Notes under the pieces: model-generated
Database searches by the model: none
Told to the model about the DNA's origin: nothing
Seen by the model: only the letters and a program-made list of their open reading frames with translations
Shown here: positions 54,593-62,672 of the stretch, one piece after another
Layout: each line of letters starts with the position of its first letter
Position numbering within the stretch: the stretch's first letter is position 1
Program-made: the position numbers and the translations under genes
NCBI GenBank assembly: GCA_036960305.1
Contig: JBALWA010000012.1
Coordinates: 23,985 to 87,984 of the forward strand
DNA length: 64,000 bases
Reading direction: 5' to 3'
From: JBALVT01 sp036960305
GTDB taxonomy: Bacteria; Pseudomonadota; Gammaproteobacteria; Pseudomonadales; Halieaceae

Positions 54593-55726
54593 ATGGGACC
54601 GCTGAATGGTTACACCGTAATCGAATTGGCAGGCATTGGACCGGCCCCAATGGCTGGCATGATGCTCGCCGATATGGGCGCTGAGCTGATTCGCATCGAT
54701 CGCGTGGGTGGAATGGATCCGCGCTTAACGGAAAAAGTCAGCGGTCGAGGTAAGAAGTCGGTTGTACTGAACCTCAAGGACCCTGAGGGTGTAGAGACCC
54801 TGTTACGGATGGTGGAAAACGCCGATGTCATTATTGACCCTTTTCGCCCGGGAGTCTGTGAGAAGTTGGGCATAGGGCCCGATGTCTGCTTACAACGCAA
54901 TCCTCGCCTGGTTTTTGCCCGTATGACGGGTTGGGGCCAGGAGGGGCCGCTGTCACAGGCCGCCGGGCACGATATTAACTACATCTCCATTACGGGCGCG
55001 CTCTACGCGATGGGTCGTGCGGGAGAAAAGCCGGTGCCGCCCCTTAATCTGGTGGGTGATATGGGTGGTGGCGGCATGCTGTTGGTCAACGGCGTTCTGG
55101 CGGCACTGCTGGAGACGGCAAACTCAGGCCAGGGGCAAGTTATTGATGTGGCAATGGTTGATGGCGCAGCCCAGTTAATGTGGATGTTTCATGGCTTTGA
55201 AGCACTGGGTGCATGGGATGCGACCAAGCGCGAGGCCAATATGCTGGATGGCGGTGCGCATTTTTATGATGTCTACGAATGTGCAGATGGAGAGTATGTC
55301 TCCATCGGCTCTATAGAGCCGCAGTTTTATGCCTTGCTGAAAGAGTTGGCGGGCCTGGATGACACCGATTTTGGCAACCAGAATGATCAGGCGCAGTGGC
55401 CGGCGATGAAAGAGAAGCTGGCGGCGGTGATCAAGCAGAAATCCCAGGCGCAGTGGTGTGAAGTGATGGAAGGCACAGATGTCTGTTTCGCGCCGGTCCT
55501 GTCGTTTACTGATGCGCCCAAACACCCTGCCAATGTTGAGCGGAATACGTACATTGAACTGGACGGCGTTACCCAGCCCGCACCCGCGCCCAGGTTTAGT
55601 CGCACACCTTCGAAAGTGGAGCATGCAACCCACGGTGCGGGAGAGGATACTGACAAGGTGCTGGAGGCGATGGGGTTTGCCGAGCAGGAGCTCGCCATTT
55701 TGCGCGAAAAGGGAGCAATATCGTGA
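54593..55726 (+). CDS. alpha-methylacyl-CoA racemase-like CaiB/BaiF family enzyme
   Basis: The 377-residue protein belongs to the family III CoA transferase fold. My residue count puts His126 in GHDINY, Asp156 in LVGDMGGG and Glu242 in GSIEPQFY. These align with the His126/Asp156/Glu241 triad of Mycobacterium MCR, so racemase rather than CoA-transferase is favoured. It would convert (2R)- to (2S)-methylacyl-CoA so that acyl-CoA dehydrogenase can act. ATG 54593 is preceded by GGGAGAG. Lies between SDR and enoyl-CoA hydratase genes. Confidence 0.88.
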   Translation: MGPLNGYTVIELAGIGPAPMAGMMLADMGAELIRIDRVGGMDPRLTEKVSGRGKKSVVLNLKDPEGVETLLRMVENADVIIDPFRPGVCEKLGIGPDVCLQRNPRLVFARMTGWGQEGPLSQAAGHDINYISITGALYAMGRAGEKPVPPLNLVGDMGGGGMLLVNGVLAALLETANSGQGQVIDVAMVDGAAQLMWMFHGFEALGAWDATKREANMLDGGAHFYDVYECADGEYVSIGSIEPQFYALLKELAGLDDTDFGNQNDQAQWPAMKEKLAAVIKQKSQAQWCEVMEGTDVCFAPVLSFTDAPKHPANVERNTYIELDGVTQPAPAPRFSRTPSKVEHATHGAGEDTDKVLEAMGFAEQELAILREKGAIS

Positions 55727-55756
55727 GGTTTTTCTGCGTGCAGGGAGTGATGTCGG

Positions 55757-56539
55757 ATGAGTGAATACGAAAATGTTGTGGTTAGCCGTGATGGCCCGGT
55801 GGCCGTGGTTTCGCTCAATCGACCCGAGAGCATCAACGCCATTAATTCGGCATTGTTGCGGGACCTGGGCGCGGCAGTCACCGAGGTCAATAACGATGAG
55901 AGTATCCGTGTCGCTATCTTGACTGGAACGGGAAGAGCTTTTTGTGCGGGGGCTGATCTTACGGAGGACATGGAGCCTGGTTTCGATGTGGAGGCGCAGC
56001 TCAACACCGAATACAAGCCGGTCTTGATGTCGATTACCGAGGCGCCGCAGCCCTGGATTAGTGCTGTGAACGGGGCGGCTGCAGGCATAGGCAGTGCCTT
56101 CGCGATGGCTTGTGATCTGACTGTAATGGCTGAGGATGCCTATATTTACCAGGCATTTGCAGCGATTGGATTGATACCTGATGGCGGGGCCACCTGGCAT
56201 CTTGTTCATACTCTGGGCCGTAAGCGTGCCTACGAGCTAATTGTCACGGGTGAAAAGCTGACCGCACAGCGGTGTCTTGCTCTGGGCCTTTGCAACCGGG
56301 TAGTGCCGGCTGATTGTTTGCTGGATGAAGCCCGTGAATGGGCTCAGCTTCTCGCGGCTAAGGCACCTCTCTCGCTGCGCCACGCTAAACACGTCCTCAA
56401 TCAGGCGACCGCTGCGTCGCTGGCTGATACCATCAGCAATGAGGCGAAATTTCAGCAGTTGTGCACCCGCAGTGAAGATTTCGCCGAGGGCGTCGCTGCT
56501 TTTATGGACAAGCGCTCGCCTGAATGGAAAGGCCGTTAG
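55757..56539 (+). CDS. enoyl-CoA hydratase/isomerase family protein
   Basis: The 260-residue crotonase has VAVVSLNRPESINAINSAL, VAILTGTGRAFCAGADLTED, SAVNGAAAGIGSAFAMACDL and GLIPDGGATWHLVHTLGRKRA. The two oxyanion-hole segments are intact; the usual second Glu is in the D-G-G position, which shifts function toward isomerase or other crotonase chemistry. It starts 30 nt after the racemase gene and probably completes a beta-oxidation step. Confidence 0.9.
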   Translation: MSEYENVVVSRDGPVAVVSLNRPESINAINSALLRDLGAAVTEVNNDESIRVAILTGTGRAFCAGADLTEDMEPGFDVEAQLNTEYKPVLMSITEAPQPWISAVNGAAAGIGSAFAMACDLTVMAEDAYIYQAFAAIGLIPDGGATWHLVHTLGRKRAYELIVTGEKLTAQRCLALGLCNRVVPADCLLDEAREWAQLLAAKAPLSLRHAKHVLNQATAASLADTISNEAKFQQLCTRSEDFAEGVAAFMDKRSPEWKGR

Positions 56540-56617
56540 TCACAGCTAAGCTGTTGCAGTATTCAATCTGATTCTCCCTGAGTTATAGTAGGTGCCTTAA
56601 TTACGTAAGGAATGGCC

Positions 56618-58150
56618 ATGAGCCAGGAGATCAGGCCCGAGCTGGCCAGGTTGCAAGAGCGGCTGCAGCGAACGCTCGATGAGCACCGAACTGAAGCACG
56701 GGCAAGGCGACATAAAAAAGGCTACCGTACCGCCAGAGAGAACCTGGCGGACCTGGTCGATGCCGATTCATTTGTGGAATACGGACAGCTTGCGGTCGCA
56801 GCCCAGCGAAACCGCAGGGACTATGAAGATTTACAATCCAATACGCCTGCCGATGGCATACTTGTGGGTCTGTGCACAATCAATGGACATCAGGTTTCCC
56901 CCGAGGCGGCTAGGGCCGCGGTTGTCATTAATGACTACAGTGTATTGGCCGGCACCCAGGGTTTTTTCCACCACCAGAAACTTGATCGTATTTGTGAATT
57001 GGCGGAGCGACTGGCATTGCCTATCGTGATGTATACCGAGGGCGGCGGAGGGCGCCCCGGGGATACCGATGTCACAACGCAAATTGCTGGACTCAATATT
57101 ACTTCTTTCAGTTGCTGGGCGCGTTTGAGCGGCGTTGTACCGCGCATTGCTGTTAATAACGGCTATTGTTTCGCGGGCAATGCGGCACTCTTTGGTTGCG
57201 CGGATTTTACCATCGCGACCCGAACTTCATGGATAGGTATGGCGGGCCCCGCCATGATAGAAGGCGGCGGGCTGGGCACTTTTGCCCCGACAGAAATAGG
57301 CCCCATTGAGGTCCAGGAACGCAATGGTGTGGTCGACATTGTCGCTGATGATGAATCCCACGCCACGGCTCTGGCCACGCAGTTATTGAGTTATTTCCAG
57401 GGGCCGGTAAGTGGCTGGGAATGTGGCGAGCAGACGGGCTTACGTGAGATAGTGCCTGAAGATCGGCGCTGGGCGTACCCTGTGCGCAAAGTAATAGAAA
57501 CCGTTGCCGATGACGGTTCTTTTCTCGAGCTGCGCCGGGTCTACGGCCGCAGTATTATTACGGGCTTTATGCGGTTGGAGGGACAGCCGGTGGCATTGAT
57601 TGCCAATGATTGCCAGCAAATGGGTGGCGCGGTGGACTCCGAGGCCGCAGAAAAGGCGGCCCGGTTTTTGCAAAGTTGTAACGCCTTCGGTTTACCCGTT
57701 GTGTCATTCACGGATACGCCCGGATTTATGGTGGGTCCCGATAATGAACGCGAAGCAGCCGTACGGCGTATGTCCAGTCTTTTCCTGGCGGGCGCGAAGT
57801 TGACCGTTCCGGTGTTCGCGGTCTTCCTGCGCAAGGGCTACGGCCTGGGTGCAATGGCCATGGTTGGCGGCGGTTTTTTGAATCCGGTCTACAGCGCCTC
57901 CTGGCCCACGGGCGAGTTTGGTGCGATGGGGCTCGAGGGTGCGGTTAGGCTCGGTTATAAAAAGGAACTGGAAGCCGTAAGCGACGAGGCTGAACGCGAG
58001 GCCTTGTTTGAGCGACTGCTCGCTCGTGCCTATGAGACAGGTCAGGCCACGGAAGCAGCTTCACACCTGGAAATCGATGCGGTCATTGATCCGGTCGATA
58101 CACGCAGGGTACTGGTGCAGGTGCTGGCCGCCAGTCGAACAAGTGGCTAG
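56618..58150 (+). CDS. acyl-CoA carboxylase carboxyltransferase subunit-like protein
   Basis: The 510-residue protein has the two crotonase-like halves of biotin-dependent carboxyltransferases (PccB/AccD5 family): TPADGILVGLCTINGHQV, AERLALPIVMYTEGGGGRPGD and, in the second half, AEKAARFLQSCNAFGLPVVSFTDTPGFMVG, shown in part. No biotin carboxylase/carrier gene is nearby. AAGGA at 56607-56611 lies 6 nt before the ATG at 56618, so I choose that over ATG 56612. It could carboxylate propionyl- or methyl-branched acyl-CoA; with no partner subunit, a decarboxylase or acyl-CoA transferase-like role is also possible. Confidence 0.88.
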   Translation: MSQEIRPELARLQERLQRTLDEHRTEARARRHKKGYRTARENLADLVDADSFVEYGQLAVAAQRNRRDYEDLQSNTPADGILVGLCTINGHQVSPEAARAAVVINDYSVLAGTQGFFHHQKLDRICELAERLALPIVMYTEGGGGRPGDTDVTTQIAGLNITSFSCWARLSGVVPRIAVNNGYCFAGNAALFGCADFTIATRTSWIGMAGPAMIEGGGLGTFAPTEIGPIEVQERNGVVDIVADDESHATALATQLLSYFQGPVSGWECGEQTGLREIVPEDRRWAYPVRKVIETVADDGSFLELRRVYGRSIITGFMRLEGQPVALIANDCQQMGGAVDSEAAEKAARFLQSCNAFGLPVVSFTDTPGFMVGPDNEREAAVRRMSSLFLAGAKLTVPVFAVFLRKGYGLGAMAMVGGGFLNPVYSASWPTGEFGAMGLEGAVRLGYKKELEAVSDEAEREALFERLLARAYETGQATEAASHLEIDAVIDPVDTRRVLVQVLAASRTSG

Positions 58151-58154
58151 CGCA

Positions 58155-59174
58155 ATGTCTGACCAAATGTCGAAAACGGTTTATGCCTCCTGCCTCAATG
58201 CGGTATTACAGGCGGCGACTGCCGCAGGCGTCAATCAGAGAGTGCTATTGGAGGCCGCTGGGATCAGCCCCGCTATTTTGTCCATTCCTGGTGAGCGAGT
58301 GCCCCTGTCCCAATTCATCGCACTCTATGAAGCTGCTGAGCAACACACTGGCGATCCCGATCTGGGTCTGAAAGTCGGCCGTATCATCTATTTTTTGGGA
58401 CTGAACTTACACCTGTATATGACGACTATCTGTCGCAACCTCAGGGAATACCTCAATGTAATACCCAGTACGATAAATCTGCGCGGGGACATGGGGCGTG
58501 TATTAATACAGGCTGAACGCGACTTTATTCGTCTCGAATGGCACCCACTGGACACATCCATTAATTCTCGACGACTGCTCAGTGATGAGATGTTGGCTTC
58601 GTCCGCACTGATTGTTGGCTCGATCTGTGCGTTGCCAGTGCCGGTTCTCGCGGCTGAACTCAGTTACGCGCGGCCACGGGATGTCACTGCTCTTGAGGCG
58701 ACTTTTGGCGCCAATTTACGATTCGACTGCAAAGTGAGTTGCCTGTATTTTCCGCGGGAGAGTTTGCGTTACCCACTGATTGGCCTGGACTATGAGTTGG
58801 GCCAGGATTTTACAGCACAGCCGCAGTCTCTATTCATAAACAGCAGTGGCACGGAAGATCCCTTTCTCCGAGACCTGCGCGCGGCCATGCTGAGGACCTT
58901 GCCCACCGGAGAGCTAACGATAGACAGTCTCGCCAGTGAGGTGGGGGTTTCCCGTCGAACCTTGCAACGCAGGCTTACCGCGCGAGACTCAAGCTTCAAG
59001 CAATTACTACAAAATTTGCGCGAAGAGCTGTCCGGTCGCTACCTGCGGGATTCACGTCTTGGCATCACTGAGATAGCCTTTTTGCTGGGCTACTCAGATC
59101 AGGCATCCTTTTCCAACGCCTTTAGAAGCTGGCGAAGCTGTTCGCCCAGTGAGTATCGCAATAAGCACAATTAA
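58155..59174 (+). CDS. AraC family transcriptional regulator (arabinose-binding N-terminal type)
   Basis: This 339-residue regulator starts at ATG 58155, 4 nt after the carboxyltransferase stop. It has an N-terminal ligand domain (GVNQRVLLEAAGISPAILSI ... DPDLGLKVGRIIYF) and a C-terminal HTH pair (IDSLASEVGVSRRTLQRRLT and ITEIAFLLGYSDQASFSNAFRSW, shown in part). Placed between the acyl-CoA genes and the wax ester synthase, it probably controls one or both. The ligand may be a lipid or acyl-CoA derivative. Confidence 0.9.
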   Translation: MSDQMSKTVYASCLNAVLQAATAAGVNQRVLLEAAGISPAILSIPGERVPLSQFIALYEAAEQHTGDPDLGLKVGRIIYFLGLNLHLYMTTICRNLREYLNVIPSTINLRGDMGRVLIQAERDFIRLEWHPLDTSINSRRLLSDEMLASSALIVGSICALPVPVLAAELSYARPRDVTALEATFGANLRFDCKVSCLYFPRESLRYPLIGLDYELGQDFTAQPQSLFINSSGTEDPFLRDLRAAMLRTLPTGELTIDSLASEVGVSRRTLQRRLTARDSSFKQLLQNLREELSGRYLRDSRLGITEIAFLLGYSDQASFSNAFRSWRSCSPSEYRNKHN

Positions 59175-59266
59175 CGTTGTTGCCCGCAGGGCTCACGCTG
59201 ACGCCCGTTCTGCTACAATTATCCCGACAAATATTTAATCTCTCCAGGTGTCACGCAGGAATACTT

Positions 59267-60694
59267 ATGCAACAGCTTTCGGAAATGGATAGCAATTTTG
59301 TGCAACAGGAGAGTCCGCTGACCCCTATGCATATCAGCCCCGTTATTGTCTATGACCAGTCAGGCCGCAAACATGGCAATGTACGCTTCAAGGAGGTACT
59401 GGAGGTCTTTCGGGGTAGTCTACATAAGTCCGCTATCTTCCGGCGCAAGCTCGCCGGCGGCGCAGGGGGCCTGGATACGCCCTACTGGGTAGAAGATCCT
59501 GATTTCGACCTGGAGTTTCACGTCCGACACATCGCCCTGCCGAAACCCGGAGACTGGCGCCAGTTTTGTATTTTACTGGCGCGCCTCCAGGCCCGCGGCC
59601 TCGACATGACACGGCCGCTCTGGGAGGCCTATGTCATCGAGGGTTTGAATGGGGTAGAAGGCCTGCCGGACAATGGTTTTGCCATTATGCTCAAAGTGCA
59701 TCATGCGGCTGTTGATGGCGTGTCGGGAGCGGAAATTATTACTGCCATCCACAGCCTTGGGGATGAACTGGATGTTCCGGAAGTGGCAGATAACTGGGAG
59801 GGGGAGAATGACCCTACGCAGTGGCACGTCTGGTCACGAGCCTACGTCAACAACCTGCGCCGCCCGGTAAAACTCTTCCAGAAAGCACGTGACATAGTGC
59901 CTGCGGTTATGCGGGCCAACCGTCAGCGAACGGATGAGGAGGTGCCCCAGGAAAAGGTGCCGATGGTGCGAACCCGGTTTAACGGCCCGGTGACTGCGAC
60001 CCGGGTGACCAATGCCATCATCCTCGAGTTGGAGAATGTGAAGGAAATCCGGCGCGCGGTAGAGAGCGTGACCGTAAATGACGTCATTGTATCGATTGTC
60101 GGGGGTGGATTACGCAAATACCTGCAAAGCAAGGGGGAGCTGCCGGAATCCAGCCTGTCCTGCGGCGCACCCATTAGCATGCGCAGCGAGCGCAACAGTG
60201 AGTCCAGTGGCAATCAGGTGAGTCAGATGACCATTAGCCTGGCCTCTGATGTGGATGGCCCGGTAGAGCGTCTGTTGGCAGTGCACCAGAGTGCTGTGGA
60301 AGCCAAGGCCTATGCCGAAGCGCTTGGTACCAGTGTAGTGATGGATGTGAGCGAAGTCATGATTCCGGCAGTACTGGGTTGGGGAATGCGAACAGCGAGC
60401 CTGGCGGGGGCGCGCGCCCAGGCCCCTATGCCCTCTCACACGATCGTATCCAATGTGCCCGGGCCACAAATGCCCCTCTATATGTCCGGTGCCAGAGTTC
60501 ACATGATGATGGGAATGGGGCCTTTACTTCATATGATGGGCCTGTTTCATGCGGTGATCAGCGGCGCGGGGCGAATCACTATTAATTTCACCTGCTGTCG
60601 CGAAATGTTACCCGACCCGGAATTCTATCGAGACTGTTTACAGGATACATTTGACGAGTTGTATGCGGCGACTTGCCAGGGTGGGCGCAAATGA
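59267..60694 (+). CDS. wax ester synthase/diacylglycerol acyltransferase
   Basis: This 475-residue acyltransferase joins acyl-CoA to a fatty alcohol or diacylglycerol to form storage lipid. The catalytic motif HHxxxDG is His145-His146-Ala-Ala-Val-Asp150-Gly151. The start MQQLSEMDSNFVQQESP matches the family, and SNVPGPQMPLYMSGA is the conserved C-terminal domain motif. ATG 59267 has GCAGGA 6 nt upstream. A zinc alcohol dehydrogenase overlaps its stop (ATGA). The patatin/DUF3336 lipase at 37.6 kb could hydrolyse the product. Confidence 0.93.
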   Translation: MQQLSEMDSNFVQQESPLTPMHISPVIVYDQSGRKHGNVRFKEVLEVFRGSLHKSAIFRRKLAGGAGGLDTPYWVEDPDFDLEFHVRHIALPKPGDWRQFCILLARLQARGLDMTRPLWEAYVIEGLNGVEGLPDNGFAIMLKVHHAAVDGVSGAEIITAIHSLGDELDVPEVADNWEGENDPTQWHVWSRAYVNNLRRPVKLFQKARDIVPAVMRANRQRTDEEVPQEKVPMVRTRFNGPVTATRVTNAIILELENVKEIRRAVESVTVNDVIVSIVGGGLRKYLQSKGELPESSLSCGAPISMRSERNSESSGNQVSQMTISLASDVDGPVERLLAVHQSAVEAKAYAEALGTSVVMDVSEVMIPAVLGWGMRTASLAGARAQAPMPSHTIVSNVPGPQMPLYMSGARVHMMMGMGPLLHMMGLFHAVISGAGRITINFTCCREMLPDPEFYRDCLQDTFDELYAATCQGGRK

Positions 60695-61635
60695 AAGCGG
60701 TTCGTTGTTGTGGTAAGCAGGTTCAAGTGGTTGATGTGCCCCGTCCGAGTGGTGAGGGGGTTGTTGTAAAGGTACATTCGGCCGGAATTTGTAGTTCCGA
60801 TTTACACATGCTTGACGCGGGGTTTGAGTTAACCGCGACACTGGGCCACGAAGTGGCAGGCACTCTGAGTGATGGCCGAGCGGTAGCCCTGGAGCCGATA
60901 GCCCCCTGTGGTCACTGTGATATGTGTGTAACAGGCGACTATTTTTTATGTCGCTTGGGGGCCGGTATGATTCACGGTGTGGCGCTTGATGGCGGCATGG
61001 CTGAGGAAATCGTAGTGCCTGAGCGGTGTATTGTTACCCTGCCAAACAATGTTAATGCGGCTGATGCCTGCCTGGTCGAACCACTGGCAGTCGCTGCTCA
61101 CGGCATCCGAATGCTGCCCTTGGCCACGGACAGCAGGGTGGCCATTATTGGTGCCGGTGCAGTGGGTTTGGCTGCCGCTGCGGTCCTGACACCTTTCGTC
61201 AAAACGGTTTCTCTGGCGGCTAGACACGATGCGCAGATGGAGGCGGGAGAGCGACTGGGCGCCACACTGGATCCCAGTGGTGAATATGATTTTGTCGTTG
61301 AGTGTGCGGGCAACACCAAGGCGCTGGAGCAGGCGGCGAGACTGTGTAAACCAGGCGGTATTATTTTGCTGCTGGCGACCTATTGGGAGGGGGTCATGTT
61401 GCCGGCATTTGAGGTAGGAATGAAGAACCTGAAGATCTACGCCTCTTCACTTTATGGTCGGCAGGGTCTGGTGCGGGATGTCGAGATGGCGGCGCAGTTA
61501 ATGGCCCAGCGCCCTGAGTTGGCAGATATTCTCATTACACATCGTCTCCCTATCGGCGAGGCAGAGGAGGCTTTCAAAATTGCGGCTGATCGAAAAGCCG
61601 GTGCCATCAAAGTCGTTCTCAATCCGGGAATCTAG
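60691..61635 (+). CDS. zinc-dependent alcohol dehydrogenase
   Basis: This 314-residue MDR alcohol dehydrogenase has the catalytic zinc ligand Cys34 in AGICSSDLH, and GHEVAGT (His53, Glu54). Structural zinc cysteines are C73, C76, C79 and C87. The Rossmann motif is VAIIGAGAVGLAAAAV. Its ATG overlaps the stop of the wax ester synthase gene (ATGA, 60691-60694), so the two are translationally coupled. It may interconvert fatty alcohol and aldehyde for wax ester turnover; that is inference. It is the last gene before the insertion-sequence patch. Confidence 0.9.
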   Translation: MKAVRCCGKQVQVVDVPRPSGEGVVVKVHSAGICSSDLHMLDAGFELTATLGHEVAGTLSDGRAVALEPIAPCGHCDMCVTGDYFLCRLGAGMIHGVALDGGMAEEIVVPERCIVTLPNNVNAADACLVEPLAVAAHGIRMLPLATDSRVAIIGAGAVGLAAAAVLTPFVKTVSLAARHDAQMEAGERLGATLDPSGEYDFVVECAGNTKALEQAARLCKPGGIILLLATYWEGVMLPAFEVGMKNLKIYASSLYGRQGLVRDVEMAAQLMAQRPELADILITHRLPIGEAEEAFKIAADRKAGAIKVVLNPGI

Positions 61636-61698
61636 AGCGGGTTCTTTTGTTGGAGTGCAGGCGCGACCGATTCAAACTGATTGAGGTGTCTGTACACC

Positions 61699-62182
61699 TG
61701 TCCCTCCTAAAAATTCAATCGTGTTGATTTTCTTGACTATTTTCGGCAACCGGTGAAGGATGGAAAACATGTCACTCCTCATTCTTATAGTCACGTTTTT
61801 ACGCTCATTCTTAAAATCACGGCACCAATTGGTCCTTGAGAACCTGGCGTTGCGGCAACAGGTGACCATGCTAAGACAGTCCGTGAAACGTCCTCGCGCC
61901 ACAGTGGCGGACAAGCTATTCTGGATTCTCTTTTCACGATATGTGGATGGCTGGCGTAAAGTACTCCATGGCTTGCATCCCGACACTGTCGTACGTTGGC
62001 ATCGACGGGGATTTCGATTTTATTGGCGCATGAAGAGTCACGGCCGGAAACCGGGTCGACCAGCAATTGATACAGCCCTCCGCAAGCGCGCCAGAGGCAT
62101 CAGGGACACCGAGTATTTCAAACTCAAGATCAGGCAGTCATCGCTACCAGATAAGGACTCAATGTTCTATGTTGCGGCCTGA
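61699..62182 (+). mobile_element. truncated insertion sequence, copy 1 (N-terminal transposase fragment)
   Basis: The left end TGTCCCTCC begins at 61699 and is repeated at 63838. A frame from ATG 61760 to 62182 encodes 140 residues with LVLENLALRQQVTMLR, RPRATVADKLFWILFSRYVDG and HPDTVVRWHRRGFRFYWR, followed by KPGRPAID. These are the N-terminal HTH of integrase-core (IS481-like) transposases. The DDE catalytic core is missing and the frame becomes unrelated after about residue 115, so it is a truncated element. No right-hand terminal repeat was found. Confidence 0.85.
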
Positions 62183-62224
62183 TATTCACTCACAAGACCG
62201 GAGAAGAACCATTCGCCATGCACA

Positions 62225-62410
62225 GGTGTCAATGTCAATGCCGTGCTGCCTACGGTCATTGATACGCCCGCTAACCGCGCTGTAATGCCCGACAGCGACC
62301 CTGCCGATTGGGTGTCACCAGACGACCTGGCCAGCGTTATCTGTTTCCTGCTTTCTCCGGCTGCCAAAGCCGTGCACGGTGCGCTGTTGCCTGTGCGTGG
62401 ATTGAGTTAG
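62225..62410 (+). pseudogene. 3' fragment of a short-chain dehydrogenase gene
   Basis: In frame, 61 codons encode GVNVNAVLPTVIDTPANRA, then PADWVSPDDLASVICFLLSP and AAKAVHGALLPVRGLS and stop at 62408-62410. This is the typical C-terminal end of SDR enzymes (VN-PT-IDTPxNR and HGALxPVxGLS). The N-terminal cofactor and YxxxK parts are absent. The insertion sequence immediately upstream may have deleted them. Confidence 0.85.
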
Positions 62411-62594
62411 CGAACGAACTGTTGTCTTAGTGATGCTCTGCTGAACGATTTTTCTGTGGAGATCTCCGTTGGCACAAGATGTCGCTACGATGAGCCAAGG
62501 CCTATCAATGCTGTGGTCGCACCTACGTATCAGATTCTTGGTACTTCGACGAGCTAGCTCTCAGGTGGGTGGTGCGGAGATTGGTGGCTATGAA
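62411..62594. other. unassigned stretch between SDR remnant and Fic operators
   Basis: No convincing gene is present. One frame reads RYDEPRPINAVVAPTYQILG and is open only briefly; it may be another broken remnant. It probably contains the Fic promoter at its right end. Confidence 0.4.
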
Positions 62595-62595
62595 T

Positions 62596-62611
62596 TCCGC
62601 AAAAATGCGGA
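62596..62611. promoter_or_regulatory. palindrome TCCGCA-N4-TGCGGA, copy 1
   Basis: TCCGCA-AAAA-TGCGGA lies 61 bp before the Fic start. The identical arms with the identical 4-nt spacing recur at 62649-62664, and a lone TGCGGA is at 62626-62631. Two matched palindromes ahead of one gene suggest an operator, possibly for autoregulation by the helix-turn-helix-like C-terminus of the Fic protein. Confidence 0.6.
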
Positions 62612-62648
62612 AAAAGAATTGTCTCTGCGGAGAATAACACACATAATA

Positions 62649-62664
62649 TCCGCAATGTTGCGGA
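62649..62664. promoter_or_regulatory. palindrome TCCGCA-N4-TGCGGA, copy 2, overlapping the Fic ribosome binding site
   Basis: TCCGCA-ATGT-TGCGGA ends inside the GGAGG ribosome binding site at 62662-62666; the Fic ATG follows at 62673. A protein bound here, or the RNA hairpin itself, would mask the ribosome binding site. Centre-to-centre distance from copy 1 is 53 bp, close to five helical turns. Confidence 0.6.
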
Positions 62665-62672
62665 GGTAATGC

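Noticed and set aside
62469..62669. A 66-codon open frame between the SDR remnant and Fic as an antitoxin gene
   Set aside because: The frame runs through both operator palindromes' region, has no ribosome binding site at its TTG start and no antitoxin-like sequence.
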